Source of the DNA: Dipylidium caninum
Taxonomy: Eukaryota; Platyhelminthes; Cestoda; Cyclophyllidea; Dipylidiidae
Direction of reading: 5' to 3'
DNA: 64,000 bases
NCBI GenBank assembly: GCA_017562135.1
Contig: QEYB01001436.1
Coordinates: 558,001-622,000, forward strand
In this document: in pieces, positions 44,940 to 55,771 of the stretch
How positions within the stretch are numbered: position 1 is the stretch's first letter
How the letters are laid out: each line of letters opens with the position of its first letter
Made by a program: the position numbers and the translations under genes
The notes under the pieces: model-generated
What the model was told of the DNA's origin: nothing
What the model saw: the letters and a program-made list of their open reading frames with translations, nothing else
The model's database searches: none

Positions 44940-47900
44940 ACACTGTCCAAATAGCTTGCAGGGTACGTGGGGCACAGGGCGTCCGGGTGTCCCTGGGACC
45001 TGTGAGCTTTCTTGGCCCAGTCGCTGGGTCGGTAAGTGGCGTCGTCCTTGTTTTACGGCAATCAGATAAGCTCCTCGACGGCCATTCGAGCTTTGTGGGC
45101 TTGAAATCTTCGCAGTCCAGCACAGGGAGGCTGTCGTTTGCAAAAAGTCCCACAGGACGCGTTGTCATGACGTCTGCCAGCGGGGAAGAGGCGACTCGAA
45201 GGAAGCGGAAATCCCCGAACCTGGCCCGGAGGGCCGCGGAACCCTCGGTCGGTGGAGTGGAGAAGGAGAAGGCGCGTTGAAAGTCGGATCGGAACTCGGT
45301 GGATGCAAGGATTCAGAGGACGTCGGTCTTGTTGTCACTGCAGGAAAATCCACACGGTACCTGTTGGAATGCCGTGCAAAAAAATATTCTCTTTCTCGTC
45401 ATCTTGCTGTATTTCCTCCCTACTGCACTGGAGAAAGTCGAAGAAGAACGGAGACACGTCCGCCCGTCTCGACGGCTTCGACAGACGGCCGCGCAGCCTC
45501 GCTCCTCGCGACTTTCCGTCCATGTTAAGTTAGATGGCCTGTTGGCGATAATTTCCGGCTCTCGGAGCCTGTTGACCTCAGTAATAAATCGTAATGCAAT
45601 TTTTGGGAAAGCCTTTTTGTGATGACACGGGAATCCCGTCCGCACAGACCCGCGGAGGCGGAAGGTGTGGGTGTGTGCTGCGAGAGACCGGACCTACGGA
45701 AGCAGGAGGACCATCGTCTGGACCGAGAGTCCATCCACTCGAGGATTTTGCAGGGAGGTGGAGGCCTCTCGAGGACGAAGTGACCTCCACCGTGTCCGAA
45801 TGATTAGCTCGACAGCTCGGTTAATTTCCTCCCGGTCTTCGAAGGAGCCATGGCTTGACAAGGTGTACTTCGGGCCCTCGAGAGCACGGATTCCTCGCCA
45901 ACCCGCCGCTGAAGCAGCCGCCGAAGGCGTCATTTAACATTCCCTTTTCAGTCTGCTTTGCAACTCAGCGCTTCTGTCTCGGAACGGCGAAGGGGCATGT
46001 CCGCGGTGTCCCGGGTCCGCGCTACTGAAGGCTCGTAGATGCGACTCGAGGACGACGAAGACCCACAGGGCAGAGGAAGGAAGAGCGGAGGCCTCCGACC
46101 GGCTCATTTGACCTTAAAAGACGGTGTCTGTTCCTCGCCTGGGGACTGGATTGTCCTAATGTCCGTCAACCGGCCACCACTTCGGAGCGCCGATGGACGC
46201 TTTGTAAGCTGAAACAGTCTCTGCGGCCTCTGCCGTAATTCCAACCCTGATCAATTCTTAGTTTCCCCTTTTCGGCGGAGGACGAACCTCCACTTGATCA
46301 CTTTTTGGCGTATAGCCTGGTTAATGAAACGCCTCGTCGTGGCAAGCGCCACACCTTCGTTGTGCACTTCTTCGTCGGCGAGTAATGGCGTCCATTTGAA
46401 GTTCTTTCGAGGACCTCGGTCACTCTTAAATGGGCGCACTTGCGGAGATTGGGACATTCTGGCGGCGCAGAGGAGCGGCAATTCCAACGGCAGAGGCGGT
46501 TATCCGCATGAGGCAACGTTGGGACCTCGGCAAAATTTCCATCTTTCTGCTTGAACAGGCCCCGTTAAAAGGTTTCCACGGGCTCGACATGTCAAAATAT
46601 TCCAAGCCTCCTCGTAGAACAGGCCTTTTTACTAGCCAAAGGATTCTTCGGCACTACAACAACCCACAAAACTGGCAATTTCGACAAAAGTGGGACAACT
46701 TTCGCCTCGCCCTTCATCGCTCCCGTCATGTGGAGCGGATAGGTGCTTCCGCCCCCGCCGCGCCTGCCGATTCATTGCTCCCCTTCGCCCCAACAACGGC
46801 AGCAGCGGAGGTGTCACTGCGTTGTTGCTAGTCGGTCTTTTGACAGACCCGACATATGCCGACTGACAGGCCGAAGTCACACAAATCAGGCCCTAATCAA
46901 CAGCAGTTTGTTTCGACACTGCGAGAGGAGACGCGAGCACATGGTGTCCTCCTTTTTTTTCCCCATCCTCTTCGACCTCGTTAAATTTTGCCTGGCAGCA
47001 ACGCCAGTCGCAGTGATGTAAACAGCACGATGGACTGACAAGGAGTCACGGGACAGGAGGGAGGAGGGGCGAGTGGAAGCGGCGGAGGTGTGGCAGAGGG
47101 GCTGAAGGATTCTCAACGGTCCCCGGCGAGGGCAGACACATCGGGGCGGCGGCGGAGGGGAAATGCCACCTGCGCCCTGACGTGCCGCCGGGACAGACGA
47201 ACTCACAGTCGTGCATTGTGTTGCCTCGAAGCCATTTCGAAGGGCGGATTGCCCATGCCGTGTCATTCCGGCCGGTGAAGAGCATCTGCCTCGCCTCTGT
47301 GGTCAAATCGCCTCACGGGAGATCGGCATCCTAGCCGTCGGAACACACAAATTTCGTGTAAAATGCTTCAACTTAAGCACTAATTTCGCCTCCAATCCCA
47401 GGCGCGGAGGGAAAGGGCCATTCGCAGAACTGCCTTCGAACAGTGCGAATCTCCCACAAAAGTAGTCGCATGACGCTCCTAAGGATGTCTACCTGCCACA
47501 CGCCCGTCCTCCGCGGCGCGCTGACACATAAATCCTCAGCGGTCGCGTTAAAATTTCGCCACTTCGTAAAGGCGGAAAGAATTATTCCATACCATCGAGT
47601 GAAGACGTTAAGGGGACGCTGTCGTAGGCTGTCGACCACGTAAGGCGTCCGTTCGCTGTGTCCACACGGCCATGTTGACGTCTGCAAAGATCCACCCGTC
47701 GAAGGAAAGGCCGGAAGGCCGACAATTCCCCATTTCGTGGTCTCGTTGTGCTCTGCAACTTCTAGATTGAGGCTGGGAGAATCAGGTTACTCTCCGTTGA
47801 AACGCTTTACCGTGAAACTGAAACCGGACAGCCTTAATTTAGTAGCCCCTTAGGGCTGGCCGAGAGCACAGCTGAGGGTCTGGCACCTCTCTCCTCCCCT

Positions 47901-48000
47901 CTCCTCCCCGGTCCCCCGCGTGTCTACAGTGTTGCAACCATGATCTTCCCGCCCTCGCCCGGTCCCCCCCCCCGCCGCCCACCCACCCCGCTCGCTCGAG
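44940..48000. other. Unassigned DNA between exon candidates
   Basis: No exon met my standard. GTCG|GTAAGT at about 45,029 is a good donor, and a frame (44,903-45,280) covers it, but no acceptor or family supports it. This may be intron of a plus-strand gene. Confidence 0.4.
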
Positions 48001-48006
48001 GCGTCC

Positions 48007-48107
48007 ATGAATGATTTAGAGCGGAGTATGCTGGCAGCGGCTACGGGCACCAGCCAATCAGAAGGCGAGAAATACTTCGCCAACTACGACGATGCACAGA
48101 GTGATAG
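48007..48107 (+). CDS. Candidate first coding exon, unknown protein
   Basis: ATG at 48,007 opens MNDLERSMLAAATGTSQSEG and the frame continues through an Asp/Tyr/Glu-rich segment to the donor GATAG|GTAAAC: 33 codons plus two bases. The next codon would be a stop, so splicing is required. The peptide is unusually protein-like for this window, with balanced composition and an amphipathic start. A Glu-Gly-Glu...Phe...Ala-Gln segment faintly recalls the last BAR-domain helix of ARHGAP17-type proteins, whose RhoGAP domain is suggested 1.4 kb downstream. The phase does not match that exon directly, so further exons would be needed. Confidence 0.4.
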
Positions 48108-48268
48108 GTAAACAGTCTAACACGTACACACGCCCGCACACACCCACGAAAGTGATCAAAGAGCTTGTTTAAGGACGCCGCCTTGGTTATAAAAGCCATA
48201 ATGAGGGGGGCGGGACGGAGGACTTGAATTGGAAGGAGCCAGGAGCGCGGACACCTCCACCGGCCACG

Positions 48269-48712
48269 ATGATTGATTCGCCCTGCTTATTTCACGACCG
48301 TTGGGCTGTTTACTTGTCCTTAGGGAGGCACACCGGGAAGAAGGAGACACGTCCACTTTGGCATTCACACGTGGAAAACAAAAGTTATTCGGTTGTGGGA
48401 GGGGGGGGGGAAGGGGGGAAGAAGCGACTTCTGGAAAGAGGAATTGACGCGCCTCTTCCCACTGGGGCAGGAATATCTTTGAGGACGCTTGGAGATTGCG
48501 TTGGAATATTGTTTTGTCTTGGGACTAGGATGGGACATTTGGAAGAGAACATACGAATTTTTAGGTTGACTTCGCCTCCCGACATCTTCAACGACAGAGT
48601 GGAACTGTGGACAAGTTCGCTTTGTTACGGAGGCGCAATTTTGCCCTCCTCCCGAGCTTCGTCGAATCTTTGGGGGAGGGCGGCGGGGGGGGGAAGAGGC
48701 AACGGGTCGTGA
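48269..48712 (+). CDS. 147-codon frame downstream of a TATA motif, doubtful
   Basis: ATG at 48,269 follows a TATAAAA at 48,188-48,194 by about 75 bases. The product has Cys/Leu/Gly-rich middle parts and a Gly/Arg-rich end, with no domain I know. Codon bias is absent. It lies where an intron would be if the exon at 48,007-48,107 is real. Confidence 0.15.
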   Translation: MIDSPCLFHDRWAVYLSLGRHTGKKETRPLWHSHVENKSYSVVGGGGEGGKKRLLERGIDAPLPTGAGISLRTLGDCVGILFCLGTRMGHLEENIRIFRLTSPPDIFNDRVELWTSSLCYGGAILPSSRASSNLWGRAAGGGRGNGS

Positions 48713-48839
48713 CATTCGAGCTGAAAGTGGAGAGTAGAGTGTGGAGAATTAAGGGGACCATCGCTTGAGTAGACGGCATTTCGGGGAGCAGACGATTGCA
48801 GAAATGCTGTGGGGCTTGCGGCACTGCGGGGGGAGGCGA

Positions 48840-49100
48840 GGGGAGGAGGTCCTCCACAAACTGGACATGCTTCTGGGCGGAGAGACAGTGTGTGAGTCGG
48901 GGACACGCCGTCACCTTCGTCGACATCCTGGACGCCCTCGGCTTGGCCAATCATGTCCGCCCCTCTGTGGAGTCGCCATTGCACATTCACCACCTTCGTC
49001 CTCGACAGCCTGATTTGCCCAGAGGTCCGCTCATCTCCTGTCTCCTCGCTCGTCCCAGCTTCCCACTCGACGCGCGGCTCGTCAGCACTTGGCACGTCGC
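48840..49100 (+). pseudogene. Possible non-LTR retrotransposon endonuclease relic
   Basis: One frame reads VTFVDILDALGLANHV, and a shifted frame just after it reads FTTFVLDSLICPEVRSSPVS. Known CR1/L2-type endonucleases contain F-L-D-x-L-D-x-x-G-L-x-x-H-V, then H-T-L-D-L-V, then a segment before the S-D-H motif. The order and spacing here are right only if one frameshift is accepted. The final Ser-Asp-His is not clear. It would be a decayed fragment. Confidence 0.3.
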
Positions 49101-49500
49101 CAACGCCCGTTGCGCCCGGGTCCTCGGCGGCTCGGATGGAAGGCGTGAAGGCGGTGCACGAAGGCCAGCATGCGGGCGTTTCGGCAGCCGCCCACTAAAT
49201 TCACCTCTGATGGTTGCAACTCCATCCGAGGAGGCTACTTTAAACCTCACAACGGCGTTAGTCCCCCTCCTAGGCCGAGGATTGTGAAATTTGCCGCCTT
49301 CTTTTGCCCTCGCTGTAGACATTCGTCTTGCACCGGAATAGCTTGTGTCGAAGAGTTGGAAAAGTGTCGTCCACCGATAGACGGGGCTCGGTGAACTGGC
49401 TACTTCCTTCCCGAGATGGGCGGACGGATTTAGAACCTCCAGAGGGGATGAACTGATTGACCAATAGAATTGGGGCATTGTGTTTTTTTCTCTTCTACAG

Positions 49501-49820
49501 CCTCTCTGTCTCGTCCCGTCACCCTCATGAAGCATCATTCGCCCCTCGGCGAGGCAAAAGGCCCACTGAGTCAAGGCGACGCCATCTCGCGTCTCCGTTG
49601 TCTTCTGGTGCCTCGACAGCCCGGCATCTTCCGAGTTGCAGCTTCTGCCTCCACCCTGACGCGTTTCACCGAGGTGTTGAACAGTTTTGCAGCGAATGCA
49701 GGCGTCACCAGCGGTGGCGTGGTCCCCACCGGCCATCATCTCCCAATTTTCGTCTGCGGTGGTCACTCCAGACCCAAGTCAGTGGACAGGACCGGCCTGT
49801 CGCTGCACCGCATGAGGACG
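49501..49820 (+). CDS. Exon with RhoGAP-like core (BAR-RhoGAP type suspected)
   Basis: An excellent acceptor (TTTTTTTCTCTTCTACAG, ending 49,500) starts a frame rich in C-ending codons that stays open to 49,883. The core DAISRLRCLLVPRQPGIFRV continues AASASTLTRF. RhoGAP domains carry the catalytic arginine in G-[IL]-F-R, and the ARHGAP17/44/SH3BP1 group follows it with a V/I-A/G-x-x-A-S-x-L pattern, as here. The residues before it (SPL...GDAIS) fit the start of that domain with a small shortening. The second half of the domain, with the conserved Leu-Pro-Glu-Pro-Leu stretch, is not seen nearby. The 3' border is uncertain. The exon begins with two bases of a split codon. Confidence 0.42.
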
Positions 49821-49919
49821 TTATTATGCTTAGCTGCTCCCATTCGACGTCTGATTTCACCTTTTCCACCGCTACTTGGATAAAACCGAGTCCTGGCGTC
49901 GTCGTCGTCCACATTTCCA

Positions 49920-50155
49920 TTAAGTGGAGTGCTTATCTTCAAAGAAGACTTCCTCTCCCGCACCCCCAGTGGGCCACAAAGCCATCTGTTCGTGGAACTC
50001 GCACGACATTTGGGGCAGGGGGCACCGCGAAGGGCGCAGGAAATGCACCATCCCGAGGGCGAAGGGGGCGGCGAGCGCGATTTGACGTTTTTCGCCCTAC
50101 GCCTATGGTTAGTCAGCACGAGCCACTTTGCCGGACTTGTCAAAGGGTAGTTTGA
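49920..50155 (+). CDS. Candidate terminal exon after the RhoGAP-like exon
   Basis: An acceptor-like TTTCCATTAAG (about 49,911-49,921) precedes a frame that reads LIFKEDFLSRTPSGPQSHLF and ends at a TAG at 50,153-50,155. Charged and hydrophobic residues alternate sensibly. The same DNA on the minus strand has a CxxC-containing frame, so strand is not certain. If it belongs with the exon at 49,501 the intron would be only about 100 bases, similar to others in this window. Confidence 0.25.
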
Positions 50156-50186
50156 TGTTGTTGTTGTTGTTGTTGTTATTATTGTT
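50154..50186 (+). repeat. TTG trinucleotide repeat
   Basis: About eight TTG/GTT units, ending in TTATTATTG. Confidence 0.9.
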
Positions 50187-50763
50187 GGCCCTGAAATTCT
50201 CACGGCGGAGGTCCTCACCGTCGCCGGGGTCCGCCAGTTAGGAGTGGAGGTCTTCCCATGCCCCAGCACATGTTCGTAGCTCGTGTCTATCAACTTAGAC
50301 AACTGAGGACCTCGTGAACACCTTCTCGCCGTCTCCGCCGTCTGCAAATCGTATCACACCGGCACATCAAAAGCCCCGTGGCCGAGTTACAGGCTGTCTG
50401 GTGGGTAAGTGAAAAAAGCCGAGGACAAAGGCGATTCGTGAGGGCACAGAGACCAAAGTGAGGCGGGCGGATGATGCGAACAGGACGGTTCTGACACCAC
50501 AGGGCTTTTCAATCCCGGTGAACGGGTCACGTGGGGAAACAACTACTGGGCGTGCGATGGGAGAAGGAATAGAAGAGCCGCCGTCCTCACAATTAGCTCC
50601 ACTGCTGCAGTTGGACGAATACCCAAAATTATACGACAAAGTCAACTTATTTTTAGGCTCACGAGACTGACCCGAGAGAATCAACAAATAAGTGACATCA
50701 AATCTCCCACTATTTGCTTTTCCTTATCATCTGAGTGCAGTTGAGGGTGCTTGACCAGAAAGA

Positions 50764-50961
50764 ATGGTGAAAATTACGATTTTCTTCGCTCTCCCCTTCA
50801 ACGTTTTAATCACGGTTCTTTCAGTCCTCAAGCCATTTTTCTGCTGTATTGTCGCAGTAGATAGGACGAAAAGAAGAGTTGACTACGGCGGTGCTCACTC
50901 CGCGGTCAACAGGAGGTCGCGTGAGAGAACCAAAGGAAAAGAGAAGGAAATGGAAAATTAG
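50764..50961 (+). CDS. Possible 65-residue signal-peptide-type frame
   Basis: ATG at 50,764 in a fair context (AAGAATGG). It starts MVKITIFFALPFNVLITVLS, followed by two Cys and then a long Arg/Lys/Glu-rich hydrophilic tail to a TAG. This is the layout of a small secreted or type-II membrane peptide. A-T-ending codons differ from the GC3-rich exons. It lies just upstream of another short hydrophobic-start exon at 51,156. Confidence 0.25.
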   Translation: MVKITIFFALPFNVLITVLSVLKPFFCCIVAVDRTKRRVDYGGAHSAVNRRSRERTKGKEKEMEN

Positions 50962-51155
50962 ACGCAATCTCCCAACTCTGACAGGCGACGGTCTTTTGAC
51001 AGCGGTTTTCGTCTAAATACGGCGTAATCGTTTTGTTGTGCGCCTACAACGAGTTATGATTCATCCACTTGCCGGAGTATAGCTTACTGATAAGCCTTCA
51101 AGTAGTATATGCCCGGATCTCAACCAGGCTACTGATATGCTATAAGTAGACGGAG

Positions 51156-51314
51156 ATGAGGTCTAAATCGGAAATTTGGGAAATTTGGTGCCTTTGGTTG
51201 TGTTTCTCCTGTTCGTTTGCCCCCTTGGATCCCACGCTCTTTTCTCCACACCATGGACAAGGGTTTTGCATGTGTGCTTCCTTCTCAAGCCAAGGACTCG
51301 TGAAGAGGACTGAG
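51156..51314 (+). CDS. First exon of a possible small secreted protein
   Basis: ATG at 51,156 opens 53 codons that end exactly at a near-perfect donor, ACTGAG|GTAAGTATT. The start is basic and then Trp/Cys/Leu-rich (SEIWEIWCLWLCFSCSFAPL), as in a signal sequence. Three more Cys or near-Cys positions follow (GFCMCASF). The phase is 0. The next compatible exon is 51,404-51,485. Together with 51,714-51,739 they form a chain of short exons whose phases agree. No homology was recognised. Confidence 0.35.
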
Positions 51315-51403
51315 GTAAGTATTCTCGGCCTTCACTACATCGGTATGACGCAGACTTCTTCACACTGAAAGGTAACAAAAGAGGAGAACGTTTGAATTGG
51401 CAG

Positions 51404-51485
51404 TGGCCAAAAGGAAGAGGCCACACGGACCGCAGCTTAATGAAGGCGTCATCGGGCATTGCTGGTTGTCGTTTTACCCCACCAG
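51404..51485 (+). CDS. Second small exon of the 51 kb chain
   Basis: Acceptor TTGGCAG (weak pyrimidine tract), 82 bases, donor CCACCAG|GTAAAC. The frame entered in phase 0 is open throughout (WPKGRGHTDRSLMKASSGIA...) and leaves in phase 1. The intron before it is 89 bases. Confidence 0.28.
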
Positions 51486-51506
51486 GTAAACACTTATGAA
51501 TAAACT

Positions 51507-51671
51507 ATGGAAATCTCGTTTGGTGCACGTTTGCATGGCCACAAAAGACCCATCGGAATTTACTCTTCCACTCTGAGTCCAGTGGCGCCGCCCAAAATGA
51601 AAGGCAAGGATCTTCGTATAAACGCTTTTATAATGAATGTCTTGAAGAAAAAGGAAATTTTCAATGAATAG
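51507..51671 (+). CDS. Alternative 54-codon frame within the same locus
   Basis: ATG at 51,507 in context AACTATGG, directly after an in-frame TAA, runs to TAG at 51,669-51,671. The product is basic (MEISFGARLHGHKRPIGIYS..., then KMKGKD and VLKKKE). If the 51 kb exon chain is right this is intronic. If not, it could be a separate small frame. Confidence 0.15.
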   Translation: MEISFGARLHGHKRPIGIYSSTLSPVAPPKMKGKDLRINAFIMNVLKKKEIFNE

Positions 51672-51713
51672 GAGTGAAAATGGATGCCCCATAAAGTCAT
51701 TCTGGCATTGCAG

Positions 51714-51739
51714 AATGCAGGGTTCTCACCTCCGCCTTC
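51714..51739 (+). CDS. Possible 26-base micro-exon
   Basis: Acceptor CTGGCATTGCAG, then 26 bases, then donor CTTC|GTGAGT. Entered in phase 1 from 51,485 it leaves in phase 0 without a stop (E-C-R-V-L-T-S-A-F). Very short exons are easily matched by chance. Confidence 0.2.
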
Positions 51740-51959
51740 GTGAGTGGCTAACTACCTCCATTTTGCAACACCGACGGCGAAGAATTCGCCTCCCTGCGCC
51801 GCTAGACTGGTGACGAGTTGCCCACCTCTGTCGCCTTCTGCCTCGCCTCGCTATATCGAGGTTTAACAAGCCTACAAGTTGAGATTCCCACTGTCCTCGT
51901 GAGTCTCACGAATCTCCTTTTCTAATGGCCATCCTCCCTCCCCCCTGAGTACTCTAACA

Positions 51960-52780
51960 TTTGACGTCTTTCTTATGAGTTAGGCAAATGGGCGTGGGGC
52001 CGCGGTGGCGGACCCGTTCCCCTCGCCTTCGCCTCTCCCCGCCCCATGTCATAACAGTCGCTCCCACGAAAGCCATTCGGCAAGGTGTGTGTGTGTGTGT
52101 GCACTAGTGGTAGTAGGTAGTGTGCAACGGCCATCAAAAGGCGGAGGCGAGGGAAGTCGGGTGCCAATTCCCGCCCCCCTTCCTCCACCCCCGCTCCGCC
52201 CTCACTCGCGTTTCGCCTCGCGGGAAATGTATCAGCCTTTGACAGGGTGGCAGTTAAAGGCGTTGTCATCCTCGCTCCTATTCACTCTGCGCCCCCCCGC
52301 CCCCCCGCCCCTCGCTCTCCCCTCTTCAGGCGGTGCGTCACACTCTTTTGATGTTTAATTGCTCGAATTTGAGTGACTGGTGTGTGTGGGTGTGTGTGCG
52401 TGTGTCTACGGGCGTGGGGGAGTGCGTGTGTGTGGTTTCCCAAATTGCCGTATCACATTTCACAATCGCCCATAATACGTGAAAGAGTGAGAGGGCTACT
52501 CTGCTACTTCTGCTGTTGCCACTTTGTGCTTTGATGTTCGTCGGACGGACGACGGACGGACGAAAGACCGAACGAACGGACGGCTGTCCGGCCGGCCGTT
52601 AAGTCCGCGACTATTCGCGTCCACGTCATCTCACCGGGTGCGCCCACGAACGCACCGGGGCGACCTCTTCACGTGTTCGTCCTCGATAAAATCTCCCTGT
52701 GCCTGTGCCTGTGCGTGTGTGTGTGCGTGCGTGTGTGCCACCGTCAGCACCGTCAGGGCCTCAGACTCCTGAAGAGGCAG
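51960..52780. repeat. GT/TG microsatellite cluster
   Basis: Three separate GT-rich tracts occur at 52,087-52,101, 52,380-52,436 and 52,688-52,738. An imperfect GGACGAC/GGACGAAC array lies at about 52,535-52,590. No gene was assigned. Confidence 0.75.
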
Positions 52781-52799
52781 AACGGTGAAGTGGCCGGAT

Positions 52800-55250
52800 G
52801 TGTGCACTTCAAGTTCAAACACACTTTTCGCGATTGAAGACTGTTTAGAGACCAAGTGCAGACGATCTGCTTGACAAGGCTCGGCCAGTTTGTCAACGCG
52901 GTGCCACGCGGTTCCACGCCTTTTTCTCGAGGAGACGCTTTTCAGCCTCACGTCAGTCAGGCGCGCGCCTGCCAGAATGTCACTTCTTGTCCGATCAACC
53001 GTGTCGGAGGACTCAGCGCCAACCCAGGGACAGCGCGAGTTTGACAGCACCGTTGAGCCACGGCGTGCAGAACAGAGGAGACACCCCGGGGACTGGGCTC
53101 GAGGCCTCCTAACTTTCCCTACGACAGTTCAGCCTTCTGAAAGGGGATGAAGACAGGCAAAATTGCCCTTTCCGGCTTTTCCACATCGCGATTGGCTCGA
53201 ATTAACCGCCTCGCCAACGACGGTCCGATGGAACATGGCGCTGCAGGCGTAGACACGCCGACAGCACATCACCCGTCGCCCAGACAGGAAATGGTCTTTT
53301 GAGGCCAGCTTGTAATCCGCAGCCTCGGACTCTGTTCCGGATGGCGCGAGTGGGGAATTCGACTCGCCTCGGGAAGATTGTTTCGGACGCCGGCGGTGGC
53401 CTTGGGACCCTCGCTCCAGCGACCCGAGGAGATTGACGGAGACTGGCACGAGGTGCGAAGACCTCAAATGGCCCCGTTGAACGGGGAAGTAGGGAAGAGG
53501 AGGGAAAGGAGTCTTTTCCCTGATCTCCAACCCCGATGAGTCGTGTTGACCGTGAGTTGGACGATCCTCGCGATCGCTTGCGAGGCTCCGGCTCCGCTTG
53601 TCAGCCTTGGGGGAAGCGAACCTCGTCGGCGCGTTGGGGAACGTGAATTTGTAGGTGGAGATGTTCCGACCCGCTGACCGGAGGTCCCCAGCGTTTTCCC
53701 CCGAACTCCTTGGGCAGAGAACATCGAGTTCGCCTCCTCGGAAGCTCGTGAGTGGTCCAACTTGGCCACGATAACGTCGAGATTGAGGAATTGGCTCAGA
53801 AGACCTCGCCTCGCCGCCGTAGTCTCCAGTTGTTTCAGGCGCCGTGAAAAGCCTCAGTGCTTGGCCGACTTAGTGAGACCTCAGGCGGACCCTTTCCAAG
53901 TGGAGGCCGCAGACTGAGCTTTCAGCCTGTCGAAGTCATTCTCGCATTCATCCGACGAGGTAGTTGCTTGTCTGGATGCTTAAAGTATCCGCTTTTGATC
54001 AGCTGGTGCGTGAAACTTCAGTTTTGGCGTAAAACTTGTGGAAGAGCGGGACGCAAAGCCCACTTTGTGGGTCCCTCGCTCGCCTTCAGCGCGGCCTAAA
54101 TCGGCGTTGGGGTCAGCAGGAACATCGCCTCCTCGCCCTGACCAGTCGACGGACAATCGCCGTCCGTCGCCGCGCTTCTGCCAGACCTTCCTCCCGCCTT
54201 CCACATGATGACGAGACGGAAAGGGTTCGGGGCATCGAGGAATCTCATCTGCCTGCGGAATTTTTGTCCCAAGTCTCCCTTGCGACTTCGTGTTGACCAG
54301 ATTAATGAAACGCGGTGGACTGCTCTTCGGACAGAATCCGAGGATGAGGGCGACTTCTTCGGCATCCACTAGGTTTCGCACTAAATTCCGCCTAGACACA
54401 GTTTCGTCCAATTTCATTCTTCTCAACCTTGCAGTCCATCCTACTTAAGAGGCCAGGAAAATGGAACAAAATTCCTTACTCGAGAACCCCCCTCTGGCCG
54501 AATCGGACTTTCGCCGAACTACGCAGATGCCGTCAAGATGGGGGCGATTGAAGGACCGTTTACGCCGTGTGGAGTCAGTCAAAGTCGCCCACACGTCAAT
54601 CAGCGCCCTCCCCAATCAAAACACACGAGTATGGTTGATGAGATGTTAAGCCGGGTGGGATTTGTGTCCTCGCATGGTGTCAATCACAGCGGGTGAGTCA
54701 AGGGAAATCATCAGATAAACGGCGTCTCATTCCCTTCCGGCAGTGGAGCACGGAGACGAGGCTGCCTGTCCTCGCAACCCCTCGGATCCTCCACCGTCCC
54801 CACCTCGGCCACCGCACGGCCTCGCCGGATGACTAACTGAGAGGCCACAGGAAGCGGAAAATGGGGCAGCCGAGCGGACGGAGGAGGGTGGAGAACAGCG
54901 AGCTGCAGATAAATCTATTCCCTGCCTTGAGAGGCGGAGACGTGAGACGTTGGAGGTTGAACGCCTTTACTTCCATAAACCTTTTGTTTCTGTCGCGCTT
55001 CGGAAGAGTGTCCAGCGGCAACTGGCACCTCAGGGGGCCTTCGCCTCTCTCTCCAGCGTTCTCCAGAGCGTACAGCAAAAAACGGAGCTGACTGAACGCC
55101 TCAGCGTGGAGTGAGAACTCTGTTGGTGAAAAAGGACGAGTTTTCCGGGATTCATGTTGACACGGCGGCCTGCTCATTCAGTCGTCGAAGGACGTGAAGT
55201 AAGTTAGAGACGCGGTGACAGCACCGCATTTGGCCGATCGTAAGATCTTC
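52800..55250. other. Unassigned DNA
   Basis: Several frames of 100-150 codons on the minus strand (for example 53,980-54,426) lack splice support and codon bias. No repeat was recognised. Confidence 0.45.
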
Positions 55251-55299
55251 CTCCTGTGACAAGAGATGAAGGGAAAAACCTCTGTGGAGGCAAGAGAAG

Positions 55300-55740
55300 A
55301 ACGCAGTTCTGGCGTCTTTTCCTCCCTACACGCCTTCGTTCCCGTCTGTGGAGGCAGAAGGAGAAGCAGTGAAAAAGAGGAAAAGATCTGGTTCTGATGA
55401 AGCCAAATGCAGCTCCGAGTGGACTCGTCAACCAGCGGACAGACTGGGCGGGGCAGTGGATAGTGGACGGTGAATGGCTTGAAGAAAGTCGCCGGTCGCT
55501 CCACACACTCGCACAGCCACTGGCGGTGTGGGCGGGTCGCGGAAACGTCCGACGGCAAATTCTCGACTGCCTGAATGAGGGCGAGAGAGCGACGCAGGTT
55601 GCGCTGGTCTCCGGGCGAAACGAGGCCGCCCGAAGTCGTGTCCTCAAGCCCACGTGGAGGAGTGAAGGCGGAGTTCGCCCACAGCAGAGAGGCCACGAGG
55701 AAGGACGTGGAGGTTGGCCAAGCGGACGTGCTGCCTCCTC

Positions 55741-55771
<31 letters not shown>

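Noticed and set aside
44903..45280. Plus-strand frame starting MGPYADVVYFAFDTVQ with a GTAAGT donor inside
   Set aside because: Good local codons, but the acceptor before it is out of phase with the 44,758 exon and the frame decays into Arg/Ser-rich sequence. The opposite strand is equally open.
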